From Spisula solida (lineage: Eukaryota; Mollusca; Bivalvia; Venerida; Mactridae): a stretch of 64,000 nt of DNA. A program made the translations under genes and the position numbers. Positions 22,627 through 33,720 of this stretch are shown here, in pieces (position 1 is the stretch's first letter; each line of letters starts with the position of its first letter). Where the stretch lies: contig OX365952.1 of assembly GCA_947247005.1 (NCBI GenBank), forward strand, positions 51,440,722 through 51,504,721, in the 5' to 3' direction. A model generated the notes under the pieces. It did no database searches, was not told where the DNA came from, and saw only the letters and a list, made by a program, of their open reading frames with translations.

Positions 22627-23240
22627 GAGCCAGTCTCCAGGACAACCTGCTATTTTAACTAAATATTTGATTTTGAGATTTTTATTATTTAAACGAGTAA
22701 TCTTAATGAAGCAAAATATAAAAGAAATTTTATTAGTATCTTGATTTTTAAGGAAGTTACAGCTGTTTTGTTGATGCCCTATTCAGACCCCATTTGCGTG
22801 ACGTCGCAAACGTCATTCAGGCGTTATTTGACATTGTTGTAACAAGTTCTTTATACATGTATATACTGCATTTGATCAATTCTTTACATAAACTTGTCTA
22901 AATGGTATCAAGTTTTAGAATGATGTTTTAAGTTTTAAAATATACATCCAAATTGTAAATGCTCACATTTAGAGAAAGGCTACTACTGTTTTAATCAACT
23001 AATTCCTCGTTTTTCTCAATCAGAGTACTTTTCTGAAATTGGTCACCATAGCAACGAGGTAAATGATTTCGATATAATGCATAAGACATTTTGAAGCTAA
23101 GATATAGTAATACATGGATAAATGACTTGAAATTGAATCTATAGATATGTCATATTTTCTTATTTGAATGCTTTTCAAAACCTTGTTACATGCAGTAATT
23201 ACATAATGTCATTATAGCAGGTTTTCCTGGAGACTGGCTC
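22627..23240. mobile_element. 614-bp TIR element, family GAGCC, complete copy
   Basis: The left end GAGCCAGTCTCCAGGACAAC... and the right end ...GTTTTCCTGGAGACTGGCTC form 27-bp inverted repeats with one mismatch. Both flanks read ATATATAT, so a target duplication of up to 8 bp is possible but is confounded by low complexity. The interior carries two blocks shared with other copies: TGACGTCGCAAACGTCATTC...GCGTTATTTGACATT (22799-22840) and TTGGTCACCATAGCAACGA (23039-23057). No transposase; non-autonomous. Related copies are 40970-41330 (truncated, inverted) and 55493-56866 (interrupted). Confidence 0.8.
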
Positions 23241-23466
23241 ATATATATATGCACGACAAAACAAAAAACAAAACATGTAACTGCAAGTCAGAGCATAGTC
23301 TGTAACTGCACATCAACACAGTTAGGTCGAGAGAGATGCAAGATGCACATTGTATTATGTATTCTTTATTTTGCATTTTAGGCCACCGGCCCATACACAC
23401 AAACAATATACATATAACATATTTACAATGTACATATCATGACAGATAGAGTAATTTAACGATTTA

Positions 23467-24426
23467 CGAGGGGTGATCAATATATTCGTGGACTTTTCAT
23501 CTAGCAATTTTATATTGTCAGTTAGGCTCCAAAACAATGTATTATCATTTAGAGTAAGACCCTTTCGACAGAATGCACTTATTACACAATTTCATTCACC
23601 CAATGAGCGCGTGACGTAGGCCGGCACGTGACGCCACTCTATGCGCTCCCGTTTTAAGCGTACATAGCTCCTTTTTGGACTCATAACCGGTCCCACATGG
23701 ACGATCATTTTACTTTTAAGACATAAATAATAAATAATCACCTCTCAAATGTAAGATGAAAAAAACAGAGTGTTGGTATGTTATTGGACATAGAACTCTA
23801 TAAAAGACGGTTGGCTCACCGCGGTGGTATTATCCCGATGGAGAAAAAAGCACAACCTAGCAAGTTTGGGGCACAATTTCTAAAGTACCCTTTGTAGCTG
23901 GATTCAAAGGTTTATATATTCGTAGTCAATACTGATCGCAGTTTTCGCCAGTTATATATGGTTAAGAAATATGCCTCTCATTTCACAGAAAATAGAGGAG
24001 AGTGTCCCTACAATGGTGATAATTTTTCCGTTTTTCCTTATTTTATCAATGCATCTGCTTGACAGGGTGCCTACAATCGTATATACGATATAATCATATG
24101 TAGATCCTTCATATGTGGCGCAATGAACCCCCCTACATTTTGGTTATGTCATCTTTGAGATATCAGAAGGATTTTCCAAGATTGACGTAATTTGTACTGA
24201 CATGCCGTTGCTCTGTGATTATGTATTGTCCGACATGCTCGACGGCGTGTGCTGCACACGGGTCACGATAAGTGACGTAATCAGGTAAATTGTGACGTCA
24301 CAATAAAATAAATTAATTAAAACGCTGGATAATTAATAGATCTGCATGACCTGTTAATTTCATTACTCTAGGATCAGTATAACAAAAGTTAGAAGGAAAG
24401 TCCACGAATATATTGATCACCCCTCG
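23467..24426. mobile_element. 960-bp mariner-like TIR element
   Basis: CGAGGGGTGATCAATATATT...CGTGGACTTT is perfectly inverted for 30 bp at the right end, with 34 of 36 bp matching overall. TA flanks both ends (23465-23466 and 24427-24428). TIRs starting CGAGGG with a TA duplication are typical of mariner-type elements, whose transposase cuts and pastes at TA. No transposase frame exists inside, so it would depend on a trans-acting source. The interior includes GTGACGTCAC (about 24293) and an unrelated GC-richer stretch at 23600-23650. Confidence 0.85.
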
Positions 24427-25084
24427 TATATGCATGCATAGGTGTATTACATTAATAGAACAATGTAGACCTAATATTAACATTATATTTATTATATTAT
24501 TGTTTCAGAACGGACCTTTAAAGCATAATAAATAAACACTGCCAGATTTCGTATTATTGTTTCATTTGCACAAGCCATTAGACAATTAAGTTTAGATAAA
24601 TTTGGTCCTTCAAAATAATATTTAGGATAATATCTATTTCAAACGTAGATTATCATAAAGCGGACAAATTAATAGAAAATTGTATTCTCACTCAATTATG
24701 TTATCACAATGAATACAAAAACGATTTTCATGTGGGATTCCAATGTGACAACCCTTCTCTATCATAAAAGGATGAGTAGAAGTTCTAAAAGCAACCAAAC
24801 TACGTCTGAACTTAGTAATATTTACAATATCTAGAAATATATAAAGTTTAGTTTAAAGTTTTTATATTAACCAGTTTTCTTTATGTCAGTGTTGTATGTA
24901 TTGGTACTTCAGTCGTTTACATAAGCAAATATATTTGGTCCATCAACCGTTTGTTGCTCCCAAATGTACCCAAACCCATTTTATAGAGATTTAATCTTAA
25001 TGATGTAACCCAGTATTGTTATATCCAAGATCATCCAGGCGCTTTAGCATAAAAAACATTGTTTTACATATCTATCATTTGTCA
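24427..25084. other. No gene seen
   Basis: AT-rich spacer between the mariner-like element and the LINE cluster. No open frame or repeat recognised. Confidence 0.35.
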
Positions 25085-25480
25085 TATTTAAGATTCTAAT
25101 CCAAAAGTGTATACATCTTTTAGAAGAATATATAATGTCATGGGTATCTAGCACAGTCTCCAAGAACTGCAGCATTATATGATCTCATTGAAGCATTCTT
25201 AAAACGTTTACATGCACATATATGAGCCCGCTCAATACAGTCTCTACTTTCGATACCCCATATTTCCGAGCCATATAACAAGATGGGACATATTTTTGAG
25301 TCAAAAAGATTGATGAAAACATTATGTGACATAGGTAATAAATCATACATTTTATGCAAAAAAGTAATTAATACCACTTTTGACTTATTAGCTTCATGCA
25401 CGCCATACAAAACATAGACATTTTATATGAGAAATTCAGACCTACATAGGTAAAAGCATTTACAGTTTCAAATATTCTTG
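25085..25480 (-). pseudogene. LINE reverse transcriptase, thumb region (minus strand)
   Basis: The minus-strand translation contains the motif run FETVNAFTYVGLNFS, then ICPILLYGSEIWG, then IERAHICACKRF and NAAVLGDCARYP. This is the order seen after the palm domain in APE-type non-LTR retrotransposons (E-x-V-x-x-F-x-Y-x-G, then PIL-x-YG-x-EIWG, then the N-x-A-x-x-GE-x-GR-x-P region). No palm is present here; the matching palm and fingers lie on the same strand at 30826-31600, across the plus-strand LINE, which suggests one element split by insertion. Confidence 0.7.
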
Positions 25481-25919
25481 GCTTCCGGTCAATAATGGAG
25501 GCAATTTTTCGAGCTCTGAGAAAAAGTGATATTTAACGTAGTTTGAAAAGACTTGAGGAGGAAAATAACATGTGTGTATAGGAAATTAGTGCTGGAATAA
25601 ATATGACGTAATAAATGTGGAATATGGACAGTCGTTTGTGAGTAATCGAACATTTTGATATCGCTCTTTGTCTTTTAAAGTAACATTTGACGTTATAAAG
25701 TTCAAGTTCGTGAGCATCGCTCACTAGAAGGGTCACGTCGGATTGATTTTCGAACAGCCTCAGGCTATAATGATTGGTCCGTTGTGATGGTCAATGTTCA
25801 ATAGACTTATCAGTGATTAACGGTATAAACTGTCTATAATGCTGGGTATCGACTCGGTGAAAAGGATTAAACTGTGTTGTTATACCCTTGATTGACTGAA
25901 AGTACTAGAAACATATACG

Positions 25920-26331
25920 ATGGAGAAGGATAATGGTGTGTCGTCTGAACCGGAGTCCTTTTTAGAAGATTTGAGCAATATTGAGTACGCAGTCGAGTAC
26001 TCTGTAATTCACCCTGTCGATAACTATGACACAGATCAGACTTTTCTTCAAACTGTTTTGATTGACAACACTTACTTCTACTCATAAGGGAAGTAACAAT
26101 GAAAGTAATGAAGACACGAGTTGTTCCCCTTGGCCACCATTGGACGTTGACGGCAACATCTGTTGTGGTCAATTACCACAACCCGGACCTGAGTTTTCTG
26201 CCTTTAGAGAAACTTATACGTGTCAAAGCTTCTTGAAACCACGCAGGGGTGTGAAGAAACTATCAATAAACGTAGATCGGATATGGCCGATATTGCAAAA
26301 CGTCGTGCTAATGGACCAACTTGTTCGCTGA
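25920..26331 (+). pseudogene. LINE 5' open frames (ORF1 N-terminal remnants)
   Basis: ATG 25920 opens an acidic 55-residue frame (MEKDNGVSSEPESFLEDLSN...) to a stop at 26085. A second frame, 26062-26331, continues with TSCSPWPPLDVDGNICC, then GPEFSAF, then KKLSINVDRIWPILQNVV. The two overlap in different frames and then hand over to the coiled-coil frame at 26417, as expected if one ORF1 was broken by indels. Function not recognised beyond its position ahead of the ORF1 coiled coil. Confidence 0.5.
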
Positions 26332-26416
26332 AGCTTAGGAAAAACACTAGAACAGCGTCTATCGCAGAGAAATACGCGCATGACTGTTTTTACTAAGTCA
26401 ATTTCTGCATGGCAAC

Positions 26417-27765
26417 TTGTCAGATGTTAATAACTTGTTCAATAACACAGATTCATTCAACCAAATCTGTGCAGATGTCAGTATAATACAAACATCGACA
26501 TACACTGTGGATCATAATGCTAATGTTCTTCATGATATAGCAATGTTGAAAAACATCGTTGCTAGTCTACAGGCTGATGTTCACCTTCTGAAAGGCGAAG
26601 CGAGAGAATTGAGAGCCGAAGTTGATGCAGATTCAATCAATATTCGTGCGGAATGTAAGCTCATCAAATCTGAATTAGATACGTGTGCGAGTATCCTACA
26701 ACATGGTGATAATGTAAACAGTACCACCCCGGTTGTGAACACATTCTGGCTCGTTGAAAGTAATCCGCCATAGAATTCAAAAGCTAGAATCTAGTAGAAC
26801 AACACTTGTCAATGAGTTAAAACAATTATCGTACAAAGCTGAATCGAATACTAGAAACGTTGCCAATGTCCAAGACATAGAGACACAACGGAAGAATGCA
26901 ACTAAAATCCAGCTTCAAGAGATAAGCGAAAAGGTGGACCACCAGGTCAGTGTTATAGAAGACAAGTCCAATGCATACTCTGTTAACCAAGGTGTTATAA
27001 AATCACTAGAAGCTAAAATCAAACATATTGACAATAAACAGTCAACTTCCAGAGATAACAATGAATTGATAGAGAAACAATTTCGTTTATTCTCTTCCGC
27101 TCTATCTGAAAAATTTGACAAACTGAATTCTAACTTAACGTCTATGCTTGGTCAGTTGACTAATTGTATATCACGATCAGATAACGTCGAATATACTATT
27201 AGAGTGAACAAGCATACCGATAACTCGTCTGTCGACTGTAGTGCCCACAAACCAAAAACAACGAATAATTGTGAACAGCCACCGATAGAGGTGGGCATAC
27301 AATTCATTAATCATGTGCCTGACATAGACAAACATCCCACTGCAACAAGTAACAAAATGCCTTATCAACAAGAACCTGTTATCATGCAGAAAAATGTAAC
27401 TTGATCTCAACACATTCATATAGACACTAGTCACGACCAATCCAATTCAAGGCACAGTAGGTTTAGGGGGGTCATCATAAAAAAGGCTAGATCGTATCTA
27501 ATTTCTGGGATAGACCTAAGTAGTGACGAGCAAGGTTTAGAGGACTTTCTAGAGGACGTCGGCATACAAACGCGCTCTGCTCAATTCTTGTTTACACGTA
27601 GAGATGATTGTTAGTTCGCCCAAATTGTAGTAAATGAGGACCAAACTGAGATAGTTAAAAACCCAGACACATGGCCTATTGGTATAGTGTGCCGTCCATG
27701 GATAAAACGCTCAGACTATAGACGTCGACACGAACAAGTTGACTATGACAACAGTAATAGATTAA
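26417..27765 (+). pseudogene. LINE ORF1 (coiled coil plus C-terminal nucleic-acid-binding region)
   Basis: 26417-26773 encodes a heptad-rich stretch (LKNIVASLQADVHLLKGEAR...). After a frameshift, 26754-27404 continues with a second long coiled coil (about residues 1-60) and a polar segment. After a TGA stop (27402-27404) the same frame goes on with RFRGVIIKKARSYLISGIDL, FLEDVGIQTRSAQFLFTRRD, a TAG, then QIVVNEDQTEIVKNPDTWP and GIVCRPWIKRSDYR, which match the C-terminal pattern of LINE ORF1 proteins. Family members trimerise through the coiled coil and bind element RNA. There are at least one frameshift and two stops. Confidence 0.7.
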
Positions 27766-27780
27766 CTTTTTCCTCTAAAA

Positions 27781-28242
27781 TGATTCTTAATTTGATGTGT
27801 TGGAACGTGACAGGTATGATGACTTCAATACCATTTTTGTTAAACGAACACGAATCAAAACATATAGCAATCTTTGGTATAGCAGAGCACTGGCTCTTAG
27901 ATCACAACAAACATATTCTCGAATCTCTTGATAGCCGTAATACTGCTAATGTAAAATAGTAAAATACGTGATATTTAAACACAAATACCAAAGAAAGATA
28001 TCTCAATAAATTGATTATTAACCATAGCCTGTACACAATGACCGGCTCCAGACTGTGTACTGGGAGGTCATTTTCTTTTGTATCCGGTGTAAACTGCGTC
28101 TCAACGCTGATAGACCATGTGATAGTGAATGACACTTTTAAATCCAATATAACGTCCTGCAGTATAGGATGTGACTCGCCACTTAATGTATCCAGACATC
28201 TACCTCTTTACATGTCAATTAACTCCAATGATCTGATTACAA
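27781..28242 (+). pseudogene. LINE APE-type endonuclease with internal deletion
   Basis: The N-terminal part MILNLMCWNVTGMM...FGIAEHWLLD carries the W-N-V-x-G and metal-binding Glu (AEHW) motifs. Translation then stops at 27957, and after a short gap the C-terminal part follows: SRLCTGRSFSFVSG, VSTLIDHVIVND and SRHLPLYMSIN, corresponding to the FS-x-x-G, IDHV and (S)DH-x-P-L motifs. The expected catalytic D of SDH reads R here. About 130 residues between the halves are missing. In active elements this enzyme nicks target DNA to prime reverse transcription. Confidence 0.75.
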
Positions 28243-28281
28243 CTAATATAAATACAGAGATATTCGCGAAACTCGTTACAA

Positions 28282-30172
28282 ATGGTCATCACAAGCCCAC
28301 AATTGTATGTACGAGACGCAGTCGACACATTACATCGAAGTGCCGACATAGACTATAATGATATCGACAATTCGTATAATGAAATCATTTCATGCATCAC
28401 TACCGCTGCCAACAAGTGCCTTCCCCATCGCACTTATAACTTTAAACTTAAACCTTACTGGTCACCTGCGTTAAAGGGATTTCACGCTAAAATGACAAAA
28501 GCCAGACATAACTGGGATAACACTGGTCGTCCAAGATGCGGTAAGGCTTTCATTGACTACAAAAATGAAAAAACGTGTGTTTCGTCGGTCGTTAAGGAAA
28601 GCATCACGTGACTTTGAAAGGCGCGAATTAGAGCGCATCGATAATTTAGCTGAAATGGATCAAACGGGGTTTTGGAAGGTTTTGAACTCTCGTAAGAACA
28701 AACACAAACAATCTTACTCAGAGATAAACTTTCACGACAAGTTAGAATCTGATCCAGAACGAATTTTGCATGGATGGCAAAATTACTTCGAAAACCTTTA
28801 TAGCTTTTTCAATAACCGCGACTTTGATAACGATTTCAAAACGAAAGTTGAGTCCAACTTAGAACATTTTCTCGATGGCAATAACAATCTTGTTAGCGAG
28901 AGTATTGTTGAACCAATAGGTGTTAACAAACTGTCTCTAATTGTGAGGTCTCTGCCTAATGGGAAAAGCGCGTCATACGACCAGATAACTTACGAACATA
29001 TTAAGTTTGGGGGTCAATCCCTTTTAAGGTGCTTGTCCAAACTTTTCTCATTAGTTTTAGTTCGCGAACATGTCCCAGTGCGTTTTAAACAAAGTATAAC
29101 TGTGACACTACACTGTTAAAGTCTTTGCATCCCTTACAACATGGGTTTCAGAGGGGTAAATCATGTAAGATGACTTCTTTCATTTACCAATAATCCGTTA
29201 ATTATTGATTGGAACGCGGCAATGCTCTAAACAGCTGCTTTCCCGACGCTGCGTGCGATATGACGAGGATTGACGGTCTGTTACATAAACTGTACGAGCT
29301 TGTATTACGGGAACTTTACTCAGGCTTTTCAAAGATATGTTAACAGGAGCATCTAGTCGTGTTGTATGTTGTGGCTTTCTTTCAAAACAATTTAACATCG
29401 CACAAGGCACGAGACAAGGTAGTAGATGTTCTCCGTTCCTTTACACGGTCTATATTGACGGACTACTTAAAGACCTCTGCTCGTCACCACACGGTCTACG
29501 CATAAATGATGATAACCTTAGCGCACCTACGCAAGCTGACGACGTAGTTCTGTTGTCACTGACAAAAGACGGTTTAAACGAGCTTCTGTGTACTTGTAGA
29601 ACAAGTGGCGTAACCGTTATAATGCTAGTAAGTGCGCCACTATGATATTGACACCGGGCAGACCCCGTGTACGCGATATACAATTGTGCTACGGTGATAT
29701 ACAACTTGAAAATGTCAGAGAACACTTAGGTATTACGTGAATCTCCAGCTAGTGTTGATGCCATACGACAGTCTGCACGTGGAACATTGTTTAGCCTCTC
29801 GCATTGTGGTATCCATAATGACGGATTGAATCCAATAACAGCGGCTAAACTATATACTTGTGTCGTCTTGTCTCGTGCACTTTATGGATGCGAGCTATGG
29901 AATTCTATAACTGCCTCTGACATGCGTCACCTTGAAGCCACACACCACTTTTGTATAAAAAGGATACAAAATATACTATTCCAAACTAGATCTGACATCG
30001 CTATCGGTATGCTTGATTCCACTAGTATACAGGCATATATAGATACTCAGAAACTGTTGTTTTTCGGCACATGGTGTCGTATGGCCCCTCTTGATGTGTG
30101 TTTCAAACTCTTTGTTCACAGACTTTACCAATACATGAACAAAAATCTACACACAATAACAAAGAATATATA
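28282..30172 (+). pseudogene. LINE reverse transcriptase (frameshifted)
   Basis: Linker at 28282-28611 (KPYWSPALKGFHAKMTKARH). Fingers at 28553-29119 end with SLPNGKSASYDQITYEHIKF and VPVRFKQSITVTL. 29120-29336 holds LHPLQHGFQRGKSCKMTSF and a worn first Asp motif (FPDAACDMTRIDGLLHKLYE). The palm at 29337-29645 has NIAQGTRQGSRCSPFLYTVY and PTQADDVVLLS, where Q replaces the usual F/Y before ADD. The thumb at 29787-30170 has SRALYGCELWNSITASDMRH. At least four frame changes occur. The role in live elements is target-primed reverse transcription. Confidence 0.85.
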
Positions 30173-30273
30173 AATGATGTGATTCAAATTATTCACAAGT
30201 ACAACCTCTATAACTACCTACAACAGTTCATTACTTACAAATCATGTCCTTATAAGAAGACCTAGAATGAATT

Positions 30274-30648
30274 ATGCAAACACGGACTGTGCTAGAATAT
30301 GAACGATCGGAATGGCTAACACGAATGAACGCTTCCAATGACTTTGCGTTATTTCGAGAAGTACATAATGAATTGACAATTTCCAACATATGGCGTGTAG
30401 CCCTTGAAAAGCCGAATTCTCTTACATTAATTACATTTTTATCCCAACTGATGTGCAAATGTAGATGGCCAACAAAAAAAACTTGCAATACTTGTAACCT
30501 CGAAGTTGAATTTACTGTAAACCATAAACTGTTTGACTGTGTCCGTAACCGCAATTTAGTCCAACACGCAATGTACGGGTATTTCGAAGGTATAGAATCA
30601 TTGCTTGGTGGACTATTTGCAGTTACTTACAACAGTCTCAAAACATGA
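30274..30648 (+). pseudogene. LINE ORF2 C-terminal zinc-knuckle region
   Basis: A 124-codon frame after the thumb. Around residues 70-88 it reads CNTCNLEVEFTVNHKLFDC, giving C-x2-C-x9-H-x4-C, the position and type of the C-terminal knuckle in many APE LINEs. The ending ESLLGGLFAV is ordinary for such tails. It continues the same element as 28282-30172 in a different frame. Confidence 0.65.
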
Positions 30649-30825
30649 ATTTGTTAGGATACACTGATGATATTATTGTGCACATGGTAAACAAAGAACT
30701 ATACCCCGACTTCATGTGTTTAAATGCTAAACTGCTGAAAATAGTTTGTAATTAAATATGTCATTGCTTGTAACATGTTGTGGTGTGTGAGTGACTGAGT
30801 GAATGAGTAAAAGTTGTAACTGTCT

Positions 30826-31600
30826 GTGTGATTATGTGAAACTATATGTTTGTTCAATCGATTGAAATCTGAAACTGTGTATTTGTATCATAGTATGTAA
30901 TCTATTTTCATTTATGTAACTCTTCAACAATTTGGAGGAAATAAAGCTGAATATATGTTGTGACAATGAACCACCATTTTTGAATACCACAATTTTTGTT
31001 TTGTCTATATTAACATTAAATTTCCATTCTAGACAGTACTGGTGTAATGAGTTCAACTGATGTTGTAGACCGACAACTGTGTCTGAGAGGAATGCCACGT
31101 CATCAGCAAACATAAGCAGAAAAATTTCAATATCCCCAGGTGTTAATTGCACTCCATGAACACCACTTTCTCTTATATATGTATCCAATTCATTTTATAG
31201 ATAAACAGAACAATATCGGACTTAATTTACATCTTATACCAACTGGACATGAACAAATATTTGTTAAGGTATCATTACTTTTCACATGTGTTTTACAATG
31301 TTATAGATACTTTGGAAGGAGAAATCAATTTACGACCAATACCATGTTGACACAACGCATTATACAATTTGGATCTATTTACAGAGTCAAATGCTTTTTT
31401 AAAATCAACAAAAGCAACATATAACCTTTTACCTTTCATGCATAAATATTTAGGAATAATTGAGTACAATACATAACCATTATCTATGGTTGAATAGCCA
31501 GCCCGAAATCCAACCTGTGAGTCAGTAATTTTACAAAATGCATCAGAATAAAAGGTAACACGCTTTGTAAAGTTTACTAATGCACATTACGAAAGCAACA
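30826..31600 (-). pseudogene. LINE reverse transcriptase, fingers and palm (minus strand)
   Basis: The minus-strand translation from 31600 down reads SQVGFRAGYSTIDN, then LYVAFVDFKKAFDSVNRSKL (31440-31370), then after a short decayed stretch LDTYIRESGVHGVQL, FLLMFADDVAFLSDT (31110-31065) and WKFNVNIDKTKIVVFKNGG (31025-30970). These are the QxGFR, catalytic VDF-x-KAFD, FADD and KT motifs of non-LTR reverse transcriptases. The upstream linker and downstream thumb are absent here. The thumb on the same strand at 25085-25480 fits as the missing continuation. Confidence 0.8.
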
Positions 31601-32699
31601 AGAGGTAAAAAGACCCAACGTATCTACAGAACTACAGTGATATGTCTTTAATATATTCACACTTAACGCGAAAAAGCGCTTTTATGTGCACACACGCGGT
31701 AAATACATTATATGTTCGGCATATAACGCAATGTCCATTTCCAATGAGGTTATTGTTTATTTTATGTCTTCATTGACGTTGGCATATTTTTGTCATACTA
31801 CACATCGTACATGCACCATACGGATTCGGAAAACCGAACATGCATGATACGGAAAATGTATTCCGTCGCGCTGTATTCCATTGTGTGATTTGGTCTTTAT
31901 TTGTGACAACATATTGATAAGCAAATAATAGTCTATATCACATATTCATCACCTATCATATTCCAATAATTAGTATTGAGGGACACAAACAATTATCTCA
32001 GTGGGCTTTAAACATCTTATCAAGGGAGATCATTCTTCATATTTGTCCCAGAAAGCTACTAACGCATCTACATACACAATACATATGTTTCCCTCTCACG
32101 TATTTATTTTCAAGATGTATACGGTCATATCAAATTGCATTTTTCCCAATTTCAGGACAATCGATCATTGCGACAATAAACGACTTAACAGAACCCAGTG
32201 CTGGGTTCTAAAGGAAATGTTAAGGAACTGTCCTAATTGTTTATGTCCTACATACATGTATTTTATCAGTTGTTATAATCTGCGTTGCTGAAGCAGGTCA
32301 CTAAAACTACCACTATGTATTTTCTCCAAGCAGTTTGTACCAGTGTATATAATAATATGATCTATGCCGACATGTTCCCTTCACTCGGCACGCAAACAAT
32401 CCATAGGTTACACCCCGTTATTCGTGTAGGTAGTGCTAGCAAACCCTATCAGAGGAAAGTCTACCAAAGTAGTATCGTTTCGGCAACATATTATACTAGA
32501 TAATAAATCCATCAAAACGTCTCATATAGCCGCACGAGTGTAATAACTCGCATATTCTCTCTGGTGGAGAAATAGGAGATAGATATTAGATATAACAAGG
32601 TATCAAGTCAGCCTCATAGATCGACTTGATTCATGACAATATGTATAATAAGATTGTATTAAGTGTCGAGTAAGTGTTGTTTGTACACTCACTGAGTCT
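31601..32699. other. No gene seen; one strong hairpin
   Basis: Open frames at 32001-32291 and 32285-32503 have no recognisable domain. A perfect 9-bp inverted repeat, AGAACCCAG/CTGGGTTCT with a 2-nt loop, lies at 32190-32209. Otherwise featureless. Confidence 0.4.
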
Positions 32700-33046
32700 A
32701 TCCATATGTCCAATAGGGGCAAGCTAAGTTACCAATTTTCGAGGGCTGATGTCAACATTTTAACTTCCCCTGGCCATTGGGCTACCTATGGAAACCTTCG
32801 TTTGAGTCTACAAGGGGGACTATTTCTCTCCTGGTGGATGTGCAGCCAATATCGATCTGCGGCGCCCAGGAATATCGAACATGCATAGACACCGCCCTCA
32901 GAGGTACCAATTCACACCTTGGTCGAGTGGAGCATGTGGGTTATTATTGCTCAGAGAAATTGAGCAGTGGTCCAGACGGGGGTTGAACCCGGGACCTCTC
33001 GATTCCGAAACGCGCCCCCTACCTCTAGGCTACCACTCCCCATGGC
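32700..33046 (-). mobile_element. tRNA-derived SINE
   Basis: On the minus strand the head (33046-32968) has A-box-like TGGTAGCCTAGAGGTAGGGG and B-box GGTCCCGGGTTCAACCCCCG, with a loop TTCGGAA in the anticodon position. A body of about 270 bp follows, including CACATGCTCCACTCGACC, GGTACCTCTGAGGGCGG and CATCCACCAGGAGAGAAATA, and ends near TGGACATATGG. It is GC-richer than the surroundings. It would be transcribed by Pol III and mobilised by a LINE in trans. The three short plus-strand frames across it are shadows. I did not find its target duplication. Confidence 0.75.
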
Positions 33047-33574
33047 GTCTTACCATTTATTAGATCTAACTCTCATACGTGTAGTTAGACGGCGTCCATA
33101 TTCACAAAACGTCCAAAATATGTTTGTGTAAGAAAAATAATTTTTTGACTTTGTTGTCTTAATTTCTAAGACTTTGTCGAAAAATCTTAGTTTTTGACCA
33201 AGATAAATTTGTATCTTTGTATTTGAATATGAAAACAGAATTGTCTAAAATAAAAATTGAGGATCTATGTTTAATACTTGAGGACTCGTGCTACATAATT
33301 GATATTGTCAGAGCAACAACAACATGTACATCATTTTTATTACAACGTTTGGCGTTTCATTTGATAGACATTGCTGCATTTTTGACTGGTTAACTGATAA
33401 AAAGGAACATACTTTTGTTTGTGTTTCAAATTGAATTTAAAAATACACAACCATAGCATTCCTTATTATCTATGGAATACGAAGATCACAGTATCTGAAC
33501 ACATTCAGACACAACGTTTTACCATTCAGTAAGACTAACAATCCTAACTTGTTATTTGTCTAGTAACCTAACTG
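33047..33574. other. No gene seen
   Basis: AT-rich spacer. A short internal duplication around TCTTAATTTCTAAGACTTTG / AAAATCTTAGTTTTTGACC at 33158-33200. No coding signal. Confidence 0.35.
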
Positions 33575-33720
33575 AAACAGTGTAGCAAAACCATGTGATA
33601 TAGGTTATATATCCAAGACGAAATAGTAATTTATTTCTTCATCGATTTCTATCAAACATTCCGCCAGTCTAAGGGATAAAAATGTATGCTTTCCACGAAA
33701 TATCGGATCTTTCTCGTCAG
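33575..33720 (+). repeat. Diverged duplicate of 58120-58305
   Basis: TTATTTCTTCATCGATTTCT, then CCGCCAGTCTAAGGG and ATGCTTTCCACGAAATAT...GGATCTTTC, match ATATTTCTTCGTCGATTTCT, ACGCCAGTGTAAGGGG and ATGCTTTCAACGAAATATAG...GATTTCC near 58220-58300. CAGTGTAGCAA precedes both. Non-coding in both places, same orientation. Confidence 0.6.

Larger units (their letters stand above)
25500..30826 (+). mobile_element. Near-full-length decayed non-LTR retrotransposon (LINE)
   Basis: In order: a 5' untranslated-like segment, ORF1 with coiled coils and an RRM/CTD-like tail (to about 27765), the start and end of an APE endonuclease (27781-28240), a reverse transcriptase (28282-30172) and a C-terminal CCHC zinc knuckle (about 30480-30540). 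Frames shift at least six times and in-frame stops occur, so it is dead. I place it in the Jockey/CR1/I-type group by domain order and do not assign a clade. It is bounded on both sides by minus-strand LINE pieces. No poly(A) tail is evident; the 3' end lies in a GTGAGTGACTGAGTGAATGA tract near 30790-30810. Confidence 0.8.
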
